DNA of 64,000 nucleotides, from contig NZ_FNZZ01000002.1 in assembly GCF_900109565.1 (NCBI RefSeq), forward strand, positions 186,001 through 250,000, given 5' to 3'. The stretch comes from Sphingomonas palmae (lineage in GTDB: Bacteria; Pseudomonadota; Alphaproteobacteria; Sphingomonadales; Sphingomonadaceae). Below are positions 27,902 to 36,952 of this stretch, one piece after another; the stretch's first letter is position 1, and every line of letters begins with the position of its first letter. The notes beneath the pieces are model-generated. The model was not told the DNA's origin, made no database searches, and worked only from the letters and a program-made list of their open reading frames with translations. A program made the translations under genes and the position numbers.

Positions 27902-28840
27902 TCAGCCGTGCAGCGCGCGGCGCAGCGCCTCGATGCTGTCGCGGCGTGCCGCTTGCGCAACGCGCGCGTCGGGCACGATGTTAAAGGCGTGGAACGCGCC
28001 CGGATAGACGTGCAGCTCGCACGGCACCCCGGCCGCGATCAGCCGCTTGGCGTAATCGAGATCCTCGTCGACGAAGAGGTCGATCGCGCCCGTCGCGATG
28101 TAGGTCGGCGGCAGTCCGGCAAGATCGCTCGCGCGCGCGGCCGCAGCGTACGGTGATACGTCGTCGCCGCCGGGCGCATGGCCGAGCAGCGCCGTCCAGC
28201 CGAACGCATTCTTGTCGGCGTTCCAGACGAACTCGCCCGCGGTCGGGTGCGGCGCGCGCACGCAGGTACGGTCGTCGATCATCGGATAGATCAGGTGCTG
28301 GAACACGAGTTTATACTCGCCGCGGTCACGTGCGAGCAGCGCCAGCGCGGCGGCGAGCCCGCCGCCCGCGCTCTCCCCCATCACGCCCAGCCTGCGCGTG
28401 TCGATGCCGAGCGTCGCAGCGTGTGAGACGACATGCGCCAGCGCGGCGTAGCAATCCTCAATGTTGCCGGGGAAATGCGTCTCAGGGGCCAAGCGATAGT
28501 CGACCGACACGATCGCGCAGCCGAGCTCCGCCGACAGCGAACGGTGGATGTCGCGGAGGTCATCAACCTTGCCCGCCACGTAACCGCCGCCGTGCATGTG
28601 CAGGATACATGGCAGCGCACCCTCGGCGTCGCTCGGGCGGTAGCAGTGCAGCGGCACCTCAGGCGCGCCGTCGCGCCCCGGTGCCACCACCACCTGCTGA
28701 TCGACCGCGACCGGCGGCATCGGCGGGCGCGGGAAGGTCCGCGCGCGGACGAGCGGCAGCGTCTGCTCGTTCAGCTCGAACACGGGCAGCAGGTCGAGCA
28801 AGCCGACTAGTTCGGGGTCGACCAGGTGGCGCGTGTTCAT
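27902..28840 (-). CDS. Alpha/beta-hydrolase esterase (hormone-sensitive lipase family)
   Basis: The 312-residue protein has the HSL-family oxyanion motif HMHGGGYVAG, the nucleophile elbow GESAGGGLAA, an acid residue in DLFVDEDLDYA and the catalytic His in GAFHAFNIV. No signal peptide is seen, so it is cytoplasmic. Start ATG 28840. It lies 20 bases downstream of the class II aldolase-like gene, suggesting one transcript and a shared catabolic role on an ester substrate. The substrate is unknown. Confidence 0.9.
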   Translation of the reverse strand: MNTRHLVDPELVGLLDLLPVFELNEQTLPLVRARTFPRPPMPPVAVDQQVVVAPGRDGAPEVPLHCYRPSDAEGALPCILHMHGGGYVAGKVDDLRDIHRSLSAELGCAIVSVDYRLAPETHFPGNIEDCYAALAHVVSHAATLGIDTRRLGVMGESAGGGLAAALALLARDRGEYKLVFQHLIYPMIDDRTCVRAPHPTAGEFVWNADKNAFGWTALLGHAPGGDDVSPYAAAARASDLAGLPPTYIATGAIDLFVDEDLDYAKRLIAAGVPCELHVYPGAFHAFNIVPDARVAQAARRDSIEALRRALHG

Positions 28841-28860
28841 GGCGGTGCTGCTCAGAAACG

Positions 28861-29634
28861 TCAGTTGCGGAAGCTCGGATCGATCCGGTCGAGTTTGCGC
28901 AGCAGCGCTGGCCAAGCGAGCTTTTGCGCTAGACCGCCCATGCCCTTCGGGTTCGACTGACCCGCGACCTTGTGCTCGACCCCTTGCGGCGGATTGTTGA
29001 GATGCTCGCGTCCAGCCGACAGCATCATCACCTGCGCCTCGCACGCGCGCTCGAGGAAGTAGAGCCTGAGGAAGCACGAAGCGACGGTGTCACCGACCGC
29101 CAGCGTCCCGTGGTTGCGCAGGATCATCGCGTTCTTGGTGCCGATGTCGGCGACGAGCCGCTCGCGCTCGTCAAGGTCGGTCGCAATGCCCTCATAGTCG
29201 TGGTAGGCGACATCGTGCTGCGCGATCATCGCGGTCTGCGTGTGCGGCAAGAGCCCGAACTCCATCGCCGACACCGCCTGCCCGTGCGGGGTGTGGAGAT
29301 GCATCACCGCCGCGGCATCCTCGCGCGCCATGTGGATCGCGGAATGGATCGTGAAACCGGCCGGGTTGACCGGGTGCTCGCTCTTGCCGACCGGATTGCC
29401 CTCGACGTCGATCTTGACGAGGCTCGACGCGGTGATCTCCTCGAACATCATGTCGTACGGGTTGATCAGGAAATGGTGCTCGGGTCCCGGCACCCGCGCG
29501 GACAAATGCGTGAAGATCAGATCGTCCCAGCCGTATAGCGCAACCAGGCGGTAGGCGGCCGCGAGGTCGACCCGCGCCTCCCACTCGCCCGGCGCATAAT
29601 GCGATTGGCTGTCCACGGTCGCGAGCGTTGCCAT
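28861..29634 (-). CDS. Class II aldolase/adducin family protein
   Basis: The 257-residue protein shows the family fold: LVALYGWDDLIFTHLSARVP, INPYDMMFEEITASSLVKID, metal-binding HLHTPHGQAVSA with the HxH pair, and a later His in LRNHGTLAVGDT. It starts at 29634 after GGAGAGGATC. Sphingomonad members are commonly annotated as class II aldolases without proven substrate. It is divergent from the efflux operon and upstream of the esterase. Confidence 0.87.
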   Translation of the reverse strand: MATLATVDSQSHYAPGEWEARVDLAAAYRLVALYGWDDLIFTHLSARVPGPEHHFLINPYDMMFEEITASSLVKIDVEGNPVGKSEHPVNPAGFTIHSAIHMAREDAAAVMHLHTPHGQAVSAMEFGLLPHTQTAMIAQHDVAYHDYEGIATDLDERERLVADIGTKNAMILRNHGTLAVGDTVASCFLRLYFLERACEAQVMMLSAGREHLNNPPQGVEHKVAGQSNPKGMGGLAQKLAWPALLRKLDRIDPSFRN

Positions 29635-29821
29635 GACGTGATCCTCTCCGTTTCGTTTCGCAACGTCATACCGCAGGATCGAAGACGCGTCACCCCTGCC
29701 CGACGCATGCCGCTCATCCAACGTACCGCAGCCCGCAAGCATGTGCAGGCGCAGACAGCATGCGTAATCGCGCCCGTCTGGATCGTTGCGCTCGGTGACG
29801 AAACGGCCATAGAGCAGCCAC

Positions 29822-31474
29822 ATGGCGGTGATGGCGCGCGTGCGCGACTTCCTTCGTGAAGAACAATGGACGTTCGCGCAGCACGAACTGCCGGCGCTGC
29901 CGGGCTCGCCCGGGTCGCCCGATCATCCGACGCGCCGACGGATCGCCTACGGGTTGATCGGCGTGCTGCTCGGGCTGACCGCGGGGTTCGGCAACGCGTT
30001 GATCACCGCCAACACGACCACGCTGCAGGGCGCGCTGGGGCTCGATCCGGCCGAAATCGCTTGGCTGCCGACGGTCTACGTGATGACCAACGTCAGCATC
30101 AACCTGCTGATGATCAAGTTCCGGCAGGAGTTCGGACTTCGGCCTTTCGCGATCATCTTTCTCGCACTCTACGTCATCGTCACTTTCGCGCACCTGTTCG
30201 TGCGCGATTTCAGCTCGGCGGTGCTGGTGCGCGCGGCGGGCGGCATGGCGGGCGCACCGATCAGCAGCCTCGCCCTCTACTACCTGATGCAGTCGTTCCC
30301 GGCGAAGTGGCGGCTGCGCGCGGTCGTCGTCGGGATCGGCGTGCCGCAATGCGCGACGCCGATGGCGCGGCTGTTCTCGCCCGACCTACTGGCGATGAGC
30401 CAGTGGCGCACGCTCTACCTGTTTGAACTAGGGCTCGCCGCGATGAGCCTTGCCGCCGTGATCGCGCTTCGGCTGCCACCGACCAACCGGGTGAAGGCGT
30501 TCGAGCCGCTCGATTTCGTCACCTTCGTGCTCTTCGCCGGATCGATGGCGCTGTTCGCCGCGGTGCTGGGGCTCGGGCGGCTCGAGTGGTGGACGCAGGC
30601 GAACTGGATCGGCTGGGCGATGATCGCCGCGATCCCAATGCTCGCCGCCGCACTGCTGATCGAGAGCGGGCGCGCCAACCCGCTGCTCAACACGCGCTGG
30701 CTGGCGAGCGCGGACATCCTGCGCTTCACGATCGTCACGATCATGGCGCGCATCGTGCTGGCGGAGCAGACCACCGGGGCGGTCGGACTGCTGACCGTGC
30801 TGGGACAGAACAACGACCAGCTCGTGCCGTTCTTCCTGATCCTGACACTGGCGACCGTCGCCGGCGTGGCGGCGAGCGCGATCACGCTCAACATCGAGAA
30901 ACTGGCGCACCCGATCATGCTCGCGGTCGGGCTGGTCGCGATCGCGGCGTTCATCGACTCGCACTCGACCAGCCTGACGCGCGCGCCGCAGCTTTACGCG
31001 ACGCAGGGACTGATCGCGTTCGCGGGCGCGTTCTTCCTCGGTCCCGCACTGCTGTTCGGCATGACGCGTGCGCTGGCGGCGGGGAGCGGTCACATCATCA
31101 GCTTCATCGCGCTGTTCGGCATCATCAACTCGATGGGCGGCCTAGGCGGCGCAGCGCTGCTCGGCACGTATCAGGTGGTGCGCGAGAAGGCGAACAGCGC
31201 CGCGCTGGTGCAGGGCGTCGACGTGACCGATCCGATCGTCACGCAGCGCATCCAGGCGGGCGCATCCGGGGTCGGCCGCGTCGTCGGCGACCCGAGCCTG
31301 CGCAGCGCGGAAGGTGCGGCGCTCTTGTCGCAATCGGCGACGCGCGAGGCGAATGTGCTTGCCTACAACGACGTGTTCCGGCTGGTCGCATTGCTCGCCG
31401 CGTTGACCTTCCTCTACCTCCTCTTCCTGCTGGTGCGGCGCGCGATCCGCGCGCGTCGCGGAGTTGCCGCATGA
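29822..31474 (+). CDS. DHA2-type MFS drug/toxin exporter
   Basis: The 550-residue membrane protein has about 14 hydrophobic helices, the EmrB/QacA size. TTTLQGALGLDPAEIAWLPT resembles the family's early helix region. A long periplasmic loop of about 80 residues lies before the last helix. It is the inner-membrane pump of the three-gene efflux operon. Its stop overlaps the HlyD start (ATGA at 31471). ATG 29831 is an alternative start. Confidence 0.88.
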   Translation: MAVMARVRDFLREEQWTFAQHELPALPGSPGSPDHPTRRRIAYGLIGVLLGLTAGFGNALITANTTTLQGALGLDPAEIAWLPTVYVMTNVSINLLMIKFRQEFGLRPFAIIFLALYVIVTFAHLFVRDFSSAVLVRAAGGMAGAPISSLALYYLMQSFPAKWRLRAVVVGIGVPQCATPMARLFSPDLLAMSQWRTLYLFELGLAAMSLAAVIALRLPPTNRVKAFEPLDFVTFVLFAGSMALFAAVLGLGRLEWWTQANWIGWAMIAAIPMLAAALLIESGRANPLLNTRWLASADILRFTIVTIMARIVLAEQTTGAVGLLTVLGQNNDQLVPFFLILTLATVAGVAASAITLNIEKLAHPIMLAVGLVAIAAFIDSHSTSLTRAPQLYATQGLIAFAGAFFLGPALLFGMTRALAAGSGHIISFIALFGIINSMGGLGGAALLGTYQVVREKANSAALVQGVDVTDPIVTQRIQAGASGVGRVVGDPSLRSAEGAALLSQSATREANVLAYNDVFRLVALLAALTFLYLLFLLVRRAIRARRGVAA

Positions 31475-32673
31475 CCGACCCGCGTTCCCCCAACGTTTCT
31501 CCGACGCCGATGACCGAGGAGAAGATCGCCGAGCAGGGCGGCACACCCACGCCCGAGCCAGTCGCGGCACCCTCACCCACTCCCATTCCCGCTGCCGCCA
31601 CACCGCAGGGGTCGGGCTGGCGCCCGCCGCAGCTGAAGGCGGGCTCGGTCGTGCTGATCGTAGTGCTGGCGCTCGCGGGGCTCGCCGCAGTTCTGGCGGC
31701 GTGGCGGATCTGGCCGTTCAACCCCGACGACCAGTCGACCGACAACGCCTATGTCCGCGGGCGCGTGACCGTCATCAGCCCACAGGTGTCGGGCTATGTC
31801 ACGCGCGTGCTGGTGCGCGACTTCGCCAATGTCGAGCAGGGACAGCCCTTGGTCGAGATCGACCGCCGCATCTACGCGCAGCGGGTCGAGGCGGCAGCGT
31901 CGCAGGTCGAGGCGGCGCAGGCGACGCTCGCCAACTCGCGCCAGCAGGCGGCAAGTCGGCAGGCGAGCTTCGGGGCGCAGGAGGCCGCGGTCGAGAATGC
32001 GCAGGCGCAGCTGATGCGCGCGCAGGCCGACATGGCGCGCGTCAACGATCTGGTGAAGGACGGCTCGGTGTCGCTACGCGAACGCGACCAGACGCTCGCC
32101 GCGCTGCGGCAGGCGCAGGCGGGCGTGCGGCAGGCGCAGGCGGCGCGCGAAATCGCGAGCCAAGACATCCGAACGGTCGAGGTTGGTCGCGGCGGGCAGC
32201 AGGCCGGCGTGTCGGGGGCGGAGGCGCAGCTGCGGCTCGCGCGCATCGACCTCGCCAACACGCTGATCCGCGCGCCCGAGCGTGGCCGGCTGTCCGAGGT
32301 CGGCGTGCGCGTCGGGCAATATGTGACGGCGGGATCGCAGCTGATGTTTCTCGTGCCGCCCGAAGTGTGGGTGATCGCCAACTTCAAGGAAGCGCAGACC
32401 GCGCGGATCGCGGTCGGGCAACCGGCGAGTTTCACCGTCGACGCGCTCAACAACGCGCGCATCCGCGGTCATGTCGAGCGCATCTCGCCCGCGGCGGGCA
32501 GCGAGTTCGCGGTGCTGAAATCGGATAACGCAACCGGCAACTTCACCAAAGTGCCGCAGCGGATCGCGGTGCGCATCCGCATCGATCCGGGTCAGGCACT
32601 CGCGCAGCGGCTGCGTCCGGGCATGTCGGTGCAGGCGCGCGTCGATCTGAACGGCGCGCCCGCGGTGCAATGA
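31471..32673 (+). CDS. Membrane fusion (HlyD/EmrA-type) efflux adaptor
   Basis: The 400-residue protein has a Pro-rich cytoplasmic N-terminus and one membrane span (SVVLIVVLALAGLAAVLA). A lipoyl/biotinyl-like half-motif follows (STDNAYVRGRVTVISPQVSG), then a Gln/Ala-rich coiled-coil hairpin (about 150-250), and the second half-motif with a beta-barrel (TLIRAPERGRLSEVGVRVGQ). It bridges the MFS pump to the outer-membrane channel. It overlaps both neighbours by 4 bases. Confidence 0.9.
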   Translation: MTDPRSPNVSPTPMTEEKIAEQGGTPTPEPVAAPSPTPIPAAATPQGSGWRPPQLKAGSVVLIVVLALAGLAAVLAAWRIWPFNPDDQSTDNAYVRGRVTVISPQVSGYVTRVLVRDFANVEQGQPLVEIDRRIYAQRVEAAASQVEAAQATLANSRQQAASRQASFGAQEAAVENAQAQLMRAQADMARVNDLVKDGSVSLRERDQTLAALRQAQAGVRQAQAAREIASQDIRTVEVGRGGQQAGVSGAEAQLRLARIDLANTLIRAPERGRLSEVGVRVGQYVTAGSQLMFLVPPEVWVIANFKEAQTARIAVGQPASFTVDALNNARIRGHVERISPAAGSEFAVLKSDNATGNFTKVPQRIAVRIRIDPGQALAQRLRPGMSVQARVDLNGAPAVQ

Positions 32674-34061
32674 TGCGCGCGGCTCCTCTCTTCGTCACAC
32701 TTCTGCTCGCGGGCTGCACGCTGCCGGGCAAGCGCGCCGAGGCGCCCGCCGCGGCCGCGGTGGTGCCACCACCCGCGTGGCGGACGCAGACGCCGCCGGG
32801 GCAGCCGATCACGCAAGCCTGGTGGACCAGCTTCGGCGACGCGCAACTGACCGCGCTGGTCGAGCGAGCGCTCGCCAACAACCTCGACATCGCGGTCGCG
32901 GCGGGGCGCGTCGAGGAAGCGCGCGCGGCGGAAGCGCTGGCGCGCGCGCAGCTGTTGCCGTCGATCGGCGGACAGGTGCCTGAGACGCAGGGCCAGACGC
33001 TCAGCCCGTTCGGTACGCCCAGTCGCGCGCTGGGTGTCCAACCCGCGGTCACTGCGAGCTTCGACCTCGACCTGTTCGGGCGGCTGAAACAGGCGAGCCG
33101 CGCGGCGCGCGCGCAATTGCTGGCGAGCGAGGGCGCGCGTGACACGGTGCGGCTCGCGGTCGCGGCGAGCACGGCGACGGGCTACATCACCTTGCGCGCG
33201 CTCGACCAGCGGCTGGAGATCGCGCGAGGGACGCTTGCCGCGCGCAGCGACGCGCTCAGGATCGCGCGACGGCGGTTTGAGACCGGCTATTCGTCGCGGC
33301 TTGAATTGAGACAAGCGCAGGCGGAGTACGCCGCGACCGCGCAGTTGGTGCCTGCCGCGCAGCTCGCGATCAGCCGGCAGGAGAATGCGCTATCGCTGCT
33401 GACGGGCGACGCGCCGCGCAGCATCCCGCGCGGGCTGTCGCTCGAGCGGTTGCAGCTGCCGCCGATCCCGGACGGTTTGCCCGCCGACCTGCTGCGGCGC
33501 CGGCCCGACATCTTCCAGGCCGAGCAGACGCTGGTCGCCGCCGACCGCTCGCTCGACAGCCAGCGCGCGGCGATGCTGCCCAATCTGGCGCTCACCGGCT
33601 CCGTGGGCGTGGTGCTGTCGACTGCGCTGTCGAACCCGGTCGGCGTGTTCTCATTGGGCGCAAGCATCCTGTCGCCGATCTTCGACGGTGGCCGGTTGCG
33701 TGCGCAGGAGCGTGGCGCGGTGGCGCGGCGCGATCAGGCCGCGTTCGCCTATCGCCGCACCGCGCTGACCGCGTTCCGCGAGGTCGACGACGCACTCGCA
33801 GGGTATCGCCGCATCGCGCAGCAGGCGCAGGACCTGTCCGATCAGGCGGCGGCGGCGCGCGGTGCGCTGGAGAATGCGACCAACCGCTACCGAGCGGGCT
33901 ATTCGGCGTACATCGAGCAGCTCGACGCGCAGCGCAGCCTGCTCAACGCGCAGCTGTCGCTGGTGCAGGCCGAGGCCGACCGGCTGACCAACTTTGTCGC
34001 TTTGTATCAGGCGATGGGCGGTGGCTGGTCGCGCGCGGAGATCGACGCGACCGCGCGCTGA
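32670..34061 (+). CDS. Outer-membrane efflux lipoprotein (TolC/NodT type)
   Basis: The 462-463-residue protein has a lipoprotein signal (FVTLLLAGCTLPG) and two outer-membrane efflux repeats: WWTSFGDAQLTALVERALAN, VTASFDLDLFGRLKQASRAA, then LPADLLRRRPDIFQAEQTLV. This is the RND/MFS-associated NodT type. It completes a tripartite exporter with the two upstream genes. The start ATGATG overlaps the adaptor stop, so either Met may be used. The cargo is unknown. Confidence 0.92.
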   Translation: MMRAAPLFVTLLLAGCTLPGKRAEAPAAAAVVPPPAWRTQTPPGQPITQAWWTSFGDAQLTALVERALANNLDIAVAAGRVEEARAAEALARAQLLPSIGGQVPETQGQTLSPFGTPSRALGVQPAVTASFDLDLFGRLKQASRAARAQLLASEGARDTVRLAVAASTATGYITLRALDQRLEIARGTLAARSDALRIARRRFETGYSSRLELRQAQAEYAATAQLVPAAQLAISRQENALSLLTGDAPRSIPRGLSLERLQLPPIPDGLPADLLRRRPDIFQAEQTLVAADRSLDSQRAAMLPNLALTGSVGVVLSTALSNPVGVFSLGASILSPIFDGGRLRAQERGAVARRDQAAFAYRRTALTAFREVDDALAGYRRIAQQAQDLSDQAAAARGALENATNRYRAGYSAYIEQLDAQRSLLNAQLSLVQAEADRLTNFVALYQAMGGGWSRAEIDATAR

Positions 34062-34064
34062 CAA

Positions 34065-35048
34065 TCAGGCCGTTCCCGCGATCCGCGCTTCCTCGTCGGC
34101 GTCTTCCACCTCGTCCATCTCGCGCGCGTCGAGCTTCGGCGGCTGTGCGATGAAGGAGGTGATGATGAAGAAGCCGAGGTTCATCGCCTGCGTCAGCGCG
34201 CCGCCCGCGAGCAGCAGCCCCGCCATCGCCGCGCGCGGCCCAGCGATCGTGTTGCTCATCTCCAACCCCGCGCTCAAGAACAGCAGGTCGCGGTTGGGGA
34301 TGATCGGCAGGCGCGAGATCACCATCTGCGCGGTCAGGAAGACGAGCCACGTGCCCCAGCGCTCGGCAGGCAGCACCACCGCCCATTGCGCCGCCTGCAA
34401 CAGCACGACGAGCGAGGTACGCGAGACGTGGATGCCGAGCACGCTGATGGCCTGCCCCGCCGTCAGCGCGATCAGGTGACGGCGCAGGCGGTAGAGCACC
34501 GGCAGCACGAATATTGCGGCGAGGATGCCAGCGACGATCAGCGCGGGTCCGGGGTGGAGCCAGTCGATGATCCGCCGCGCATTGCCGGTGGCGGCGAACA
34601 GCACCAGCAGCACGGACGTGACGAGGCCCGACGACACCGCCGACAGGATCGCATTGTCCTTTAAGGCGACCAGAATGCGCTTGGTCTTAAGCCCGAAGCT
34701 GCGCTTGAGCCAGATCGCGAACATCAGCTCGCCCGAGTAACCGACCAGCGCGCTGTTGTAGACGCGCTTGCGGATCAGCACCGGGAACGCGCGCGGCAGC
34801 GCCCGGCGAAAGATGGTGCGGTAGATCACCGTCTCGGACGCGGGCAGGACCAGGAAATTTACGAAGAAAAGGATGTAGAACAGCGAGTTGGTCGGCAGCG
34901 ACGTGACCACTTGCCGCCACCCGATCGCGCGCACCTTAAGCACGAGCCAGGTGAACATCGCGGCGAAGAACAGCACGCGCAGTGCGATCGCGACGCGCTT
35001 GGCATCCTCGGTTCCCGCCCAGGCGCGTACCCGCGCTGCGAGCGTCAT
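34065..35048 (-). CDS. Multi-spanning membrane protein of the glycosyltransferase cluster
   Basis: The 327-residue protein has about six to eight hydrophobic segments, with positive loops and an acidic C-terminal tail (MDEVEDADEEARI). It resembles the membrane domain of lysylphosphatidylglycerol-synthase/UPF0104-type proteins, but I cannot assign a family firmly. Its ATG at 35048 shares one base with the preceding glycosyltransferase stop (TGATG), showing translational coupling. A role in moving or building a lipid-linked glycan is inferred from context. Confidence 0.6.
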   Translation of the reverse strand: MTLAARVRAWAGTEDAKRVAIALRVLFFAAMFTWLVLKVRAIGWRQVVTSLPTNSLFYILFFVNFLVLPASETVIYRTIFRRALPRAFPVLIRKRVYNSALVGYSGELMFAIWLKRSFGLKTKRILVALKDNAILSAVSSGLVTSVLLVLFAATGNARRIIDWLHPGPALIVAGILAAIFVLPVLYRLRRHLIALTAGQAISVLGIHVSRTSLVVLLQAAQWAVVLPAERWGTWLVFLTAQMVISRLPIIPNRDLLFLSAGLEMSNTIAGPRAAMAGLLLAGGALTQAMNLGFFIITSFIAQPPKLDAREMDEVEDADEEARIAGTA

Positions 35049-35836
35049 CAGAACAGCCCGAGCGCGCGCGAGTGCGCGAAGAAGGCGTCGAAGGACGTCC
35101 GCTGCCTGGGTGTCAGGCGAAAGCGCGAGTAATCCTCCGGTCGCCCGAGCAAGCGGCGCACGCCCCACTCGATCCGGTCGCGCGGGGTGAGCGCGATGCG
35201 CTTTTCGAAATGGGTGCGCTCCCACGTGTTATTGCCGTGGAAGCAGCGGATCAGCAGCGCCGCCTCGTCCTCGTCGAGCAGCGTGAACCCCAGCCGCCGC
35301 CACGCGTCGCGATAGGTGCTGTCCTCGCCGCGACGCTCCAGCGGGTAGCGGATGTCGTCGCGGCGGCGGTGCAGGATCGTGCTCGGCACCCCGCCCTGGA
35401 ACCAGCCGATATACGGACGTTCCAGCCACTCGGGCTCGGCCAGATGCATCAGCGCGACCGGGCACCAGCACGCGGCACGGTCGCCCAGCACAACGATCTG
35501 CCGCGCCAGCCGCTCGGGATCGAACCAGTCGTCGTCGTCCCACTGCGCGATCAGGTCGCCGCGCGCGAAATCGAGCGACAGGTTGCGCAGTGCGCCGAGC
35601 GTGGTCGCGGGGTCCTTGGCGATGCGGTGATGGATCAGCCGATCGGCGGGCACGCGCGACAGGATGGGCGTGTAATCCTGCTCGCCGTCGTCAACGACGA
35701 TCAGTTCGCGATTGGGATAGGTCTGCGCCAGGAAACAGTCGACCGATCGCTCGGCGAGCGCAATACGGTCGGCGGTCACCATCAGGCACGAAATACGCGG
35801 GCCATCATCACCAAACGGCCGAGGTACGGGCTTCAC
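35048..35836 (-). CDS. Glycosyltransferase family 2
   Basis: The 262-residue GT-A protein opens SCLMVTADRIALAERSVDCF and carries ELIVVDDGEQD for nucleotide-sugar binding. The metal-binding site is IAQWDDDDWFDPERLARQI. No membrane segment is seen. It is coupled to the downstream membrane protein and divergent from two more glycosyltransferases, 52 bases away. It probably adds one sugar to a surface glycan or lipid. Confidence 0.88.
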   Translation of the reverse strand: MKPVPRPFGDDGPRISCLMVTADRIALAERSVDCFLAQTYPNRELIVVDDGEQDYTPILSRVPADRLIHHRIAKDPATTLGALRNLSLDFARGDLIAQWDDDDWFDPERLARQIVVLGDRAACWCPVALMHLAEPEWLERPYIGWFQGGVPSTILHRRRDDIRYPLERRGEDSTYRDAWRRLGFTLLDEDEAALLIRCFHGNNTWERTHFEKRIALTPRDRIEWGVRRLLGRPEDYSRFRLTPRQRTSFDAFFAHSRALGLF

Positions 35837-35887
35837 GCCATGATCCTAGTCAGCGCGAAAGCGTGCTGGTATCCGCCGCGCCTTGAC

Positions 35888-36952
35888 ATGACACGCATCG
35901 TCTTCGTTCTTTCCTACCCGACGTATCACAGCGTCGCCGATCCCGCGGAGTGGCTGCGCTGGGACAATCGCGACCGCCGGATGCCCGCGCTCCTATCGGC
36001 GCTGGGGGCCGATGTCGAGTTGTGGGGCGTGGCGCGCGAGGACGCGATCTTGCGCTGCGATCCCGATCTGGGCGCACCCTACACGCTCAGGCTGTTCGCG
36101 CGAGACGGCGGGGGCAAGAAGTCGCGCGATCATTACAGCGACGCGATGGTCGCCGCCGCGCGCGCCGACGCGGCCGACCTGTTCGTCGTGATCGGCAGCA
36201 ACGGCGGCGTAGGCTATCGGCTGTTCGACCGCGTGCTTAAGCCCGAGGCGCGCCGCTTCGCCGTCATCATCGGCGGCGATTACTGGAGCCGGCTGGTCCC
36301 GCATGCTGCGATGGTATTCACCGAATCGGAGCTGCAGGAACGCGCGCTCGCCCGCCCGCGTGTGCCGTGGCGCGCCGCCATCCCGTATGCGCGGATGGAG
36401 CGACTGCCGAAATCGATCGACACCGAGCGCTTCCGCCCGGTAATGGGCGAGCGGCGGCGTGACGTGATCGCGGTCAGCCGCCTGACGCGGTGGAAGAGCT
36501 TCTCCGAGGTCGGCGCATTGTCGGTCGAGCACCGCGTCGCGGTGGCGGGCGGCGGCCCTGATGCGGACGCGCTGGCAAAGCGTTATCCCGAGATCGACTG
36601 GCTCGGCCATGTGCCGAACGCCGCGATCCCCGCGCTGCTCGGCTCGGCGGCGCTCTATTTTCACGCCGGTCGGCGCGATTACTTCCCGCGTGCGATCGTC
36701 GAGGCGATGGCGTGTGGGCGCCCGGTGGTCGCGTTCGCCGACCGGATCAGCGCCGACGTGCTGCCGGCAAACTGCGGGCTGCGCGTCACCAACCGTAACT
36801 ATCGCCACGAGGTCGCCGCGCTACTCGCCGATCCGACGCGGATGGCGGCGATGGGGCTGATGGCGCGCGCACACGCGCTGGCGACGCATGGGCTCAGGTC
36901 GAGCGAGCCCGCGTGTGAGACGCTGTTGCGGCTGGCGCGGGGAGACGCGTGA
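35888..36952 (+). CDS. Glycosyltransferase family 1 (GT-B fold)
   Basis: The 354-residue protein starts MTRIVFVLSYPTYHSVADPA. It has a GT-B C-terminal half with RDVIAVSRLTRWKSF, IDWLGHVPNAAIPALLGSAA and the sugar-nucleotide EX7E-like segment FPRAIVEAMACGRPVVAF. ATG 35888 is used; a frame extending upstream overlaps the divergent gene and is not supported. Its stop overlaps the next gene by 1 base (TGATG). Confidence 0.87.
   Translation: MTRIVFVLSYPTYHSVADPAEWLRWDNRDRRMPALLSALGADVELWGVAREDAILRCDPDLGAPYTLRLFARDGGGKKSRDHYSDAMVAAARADAADLFVVIGSNGGVGYRLFDRVLKPEARRFAVIIGGDYWSRLVPHAAMVFTESELQERALARPRVPWRAAIPYARMERLPKSIDTERFRPVMGERRRDVIAVSRLTRWKSFSEVGALSVEHRVAVAGGGPDADALAKRYPEIDWLGHVPNAAIPALLGSAALYFHAGRRDYFPRAIVEAMACGRPVVAFADRISADVLPANCGLRVTNRNYRHEVAALLADPTRMAAMGLMARAHALATHGLRSSEPACETLLRLARGDA

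Noticed and set aside
34982..35887. Upstream extension of the GT1 glycosyltransferase frame
   Set aside because: It overlaps the divergent GT2 gene and the membrane protein, whose motifs are clear; ATG 35888 gives the normal GT-B N-terminus.
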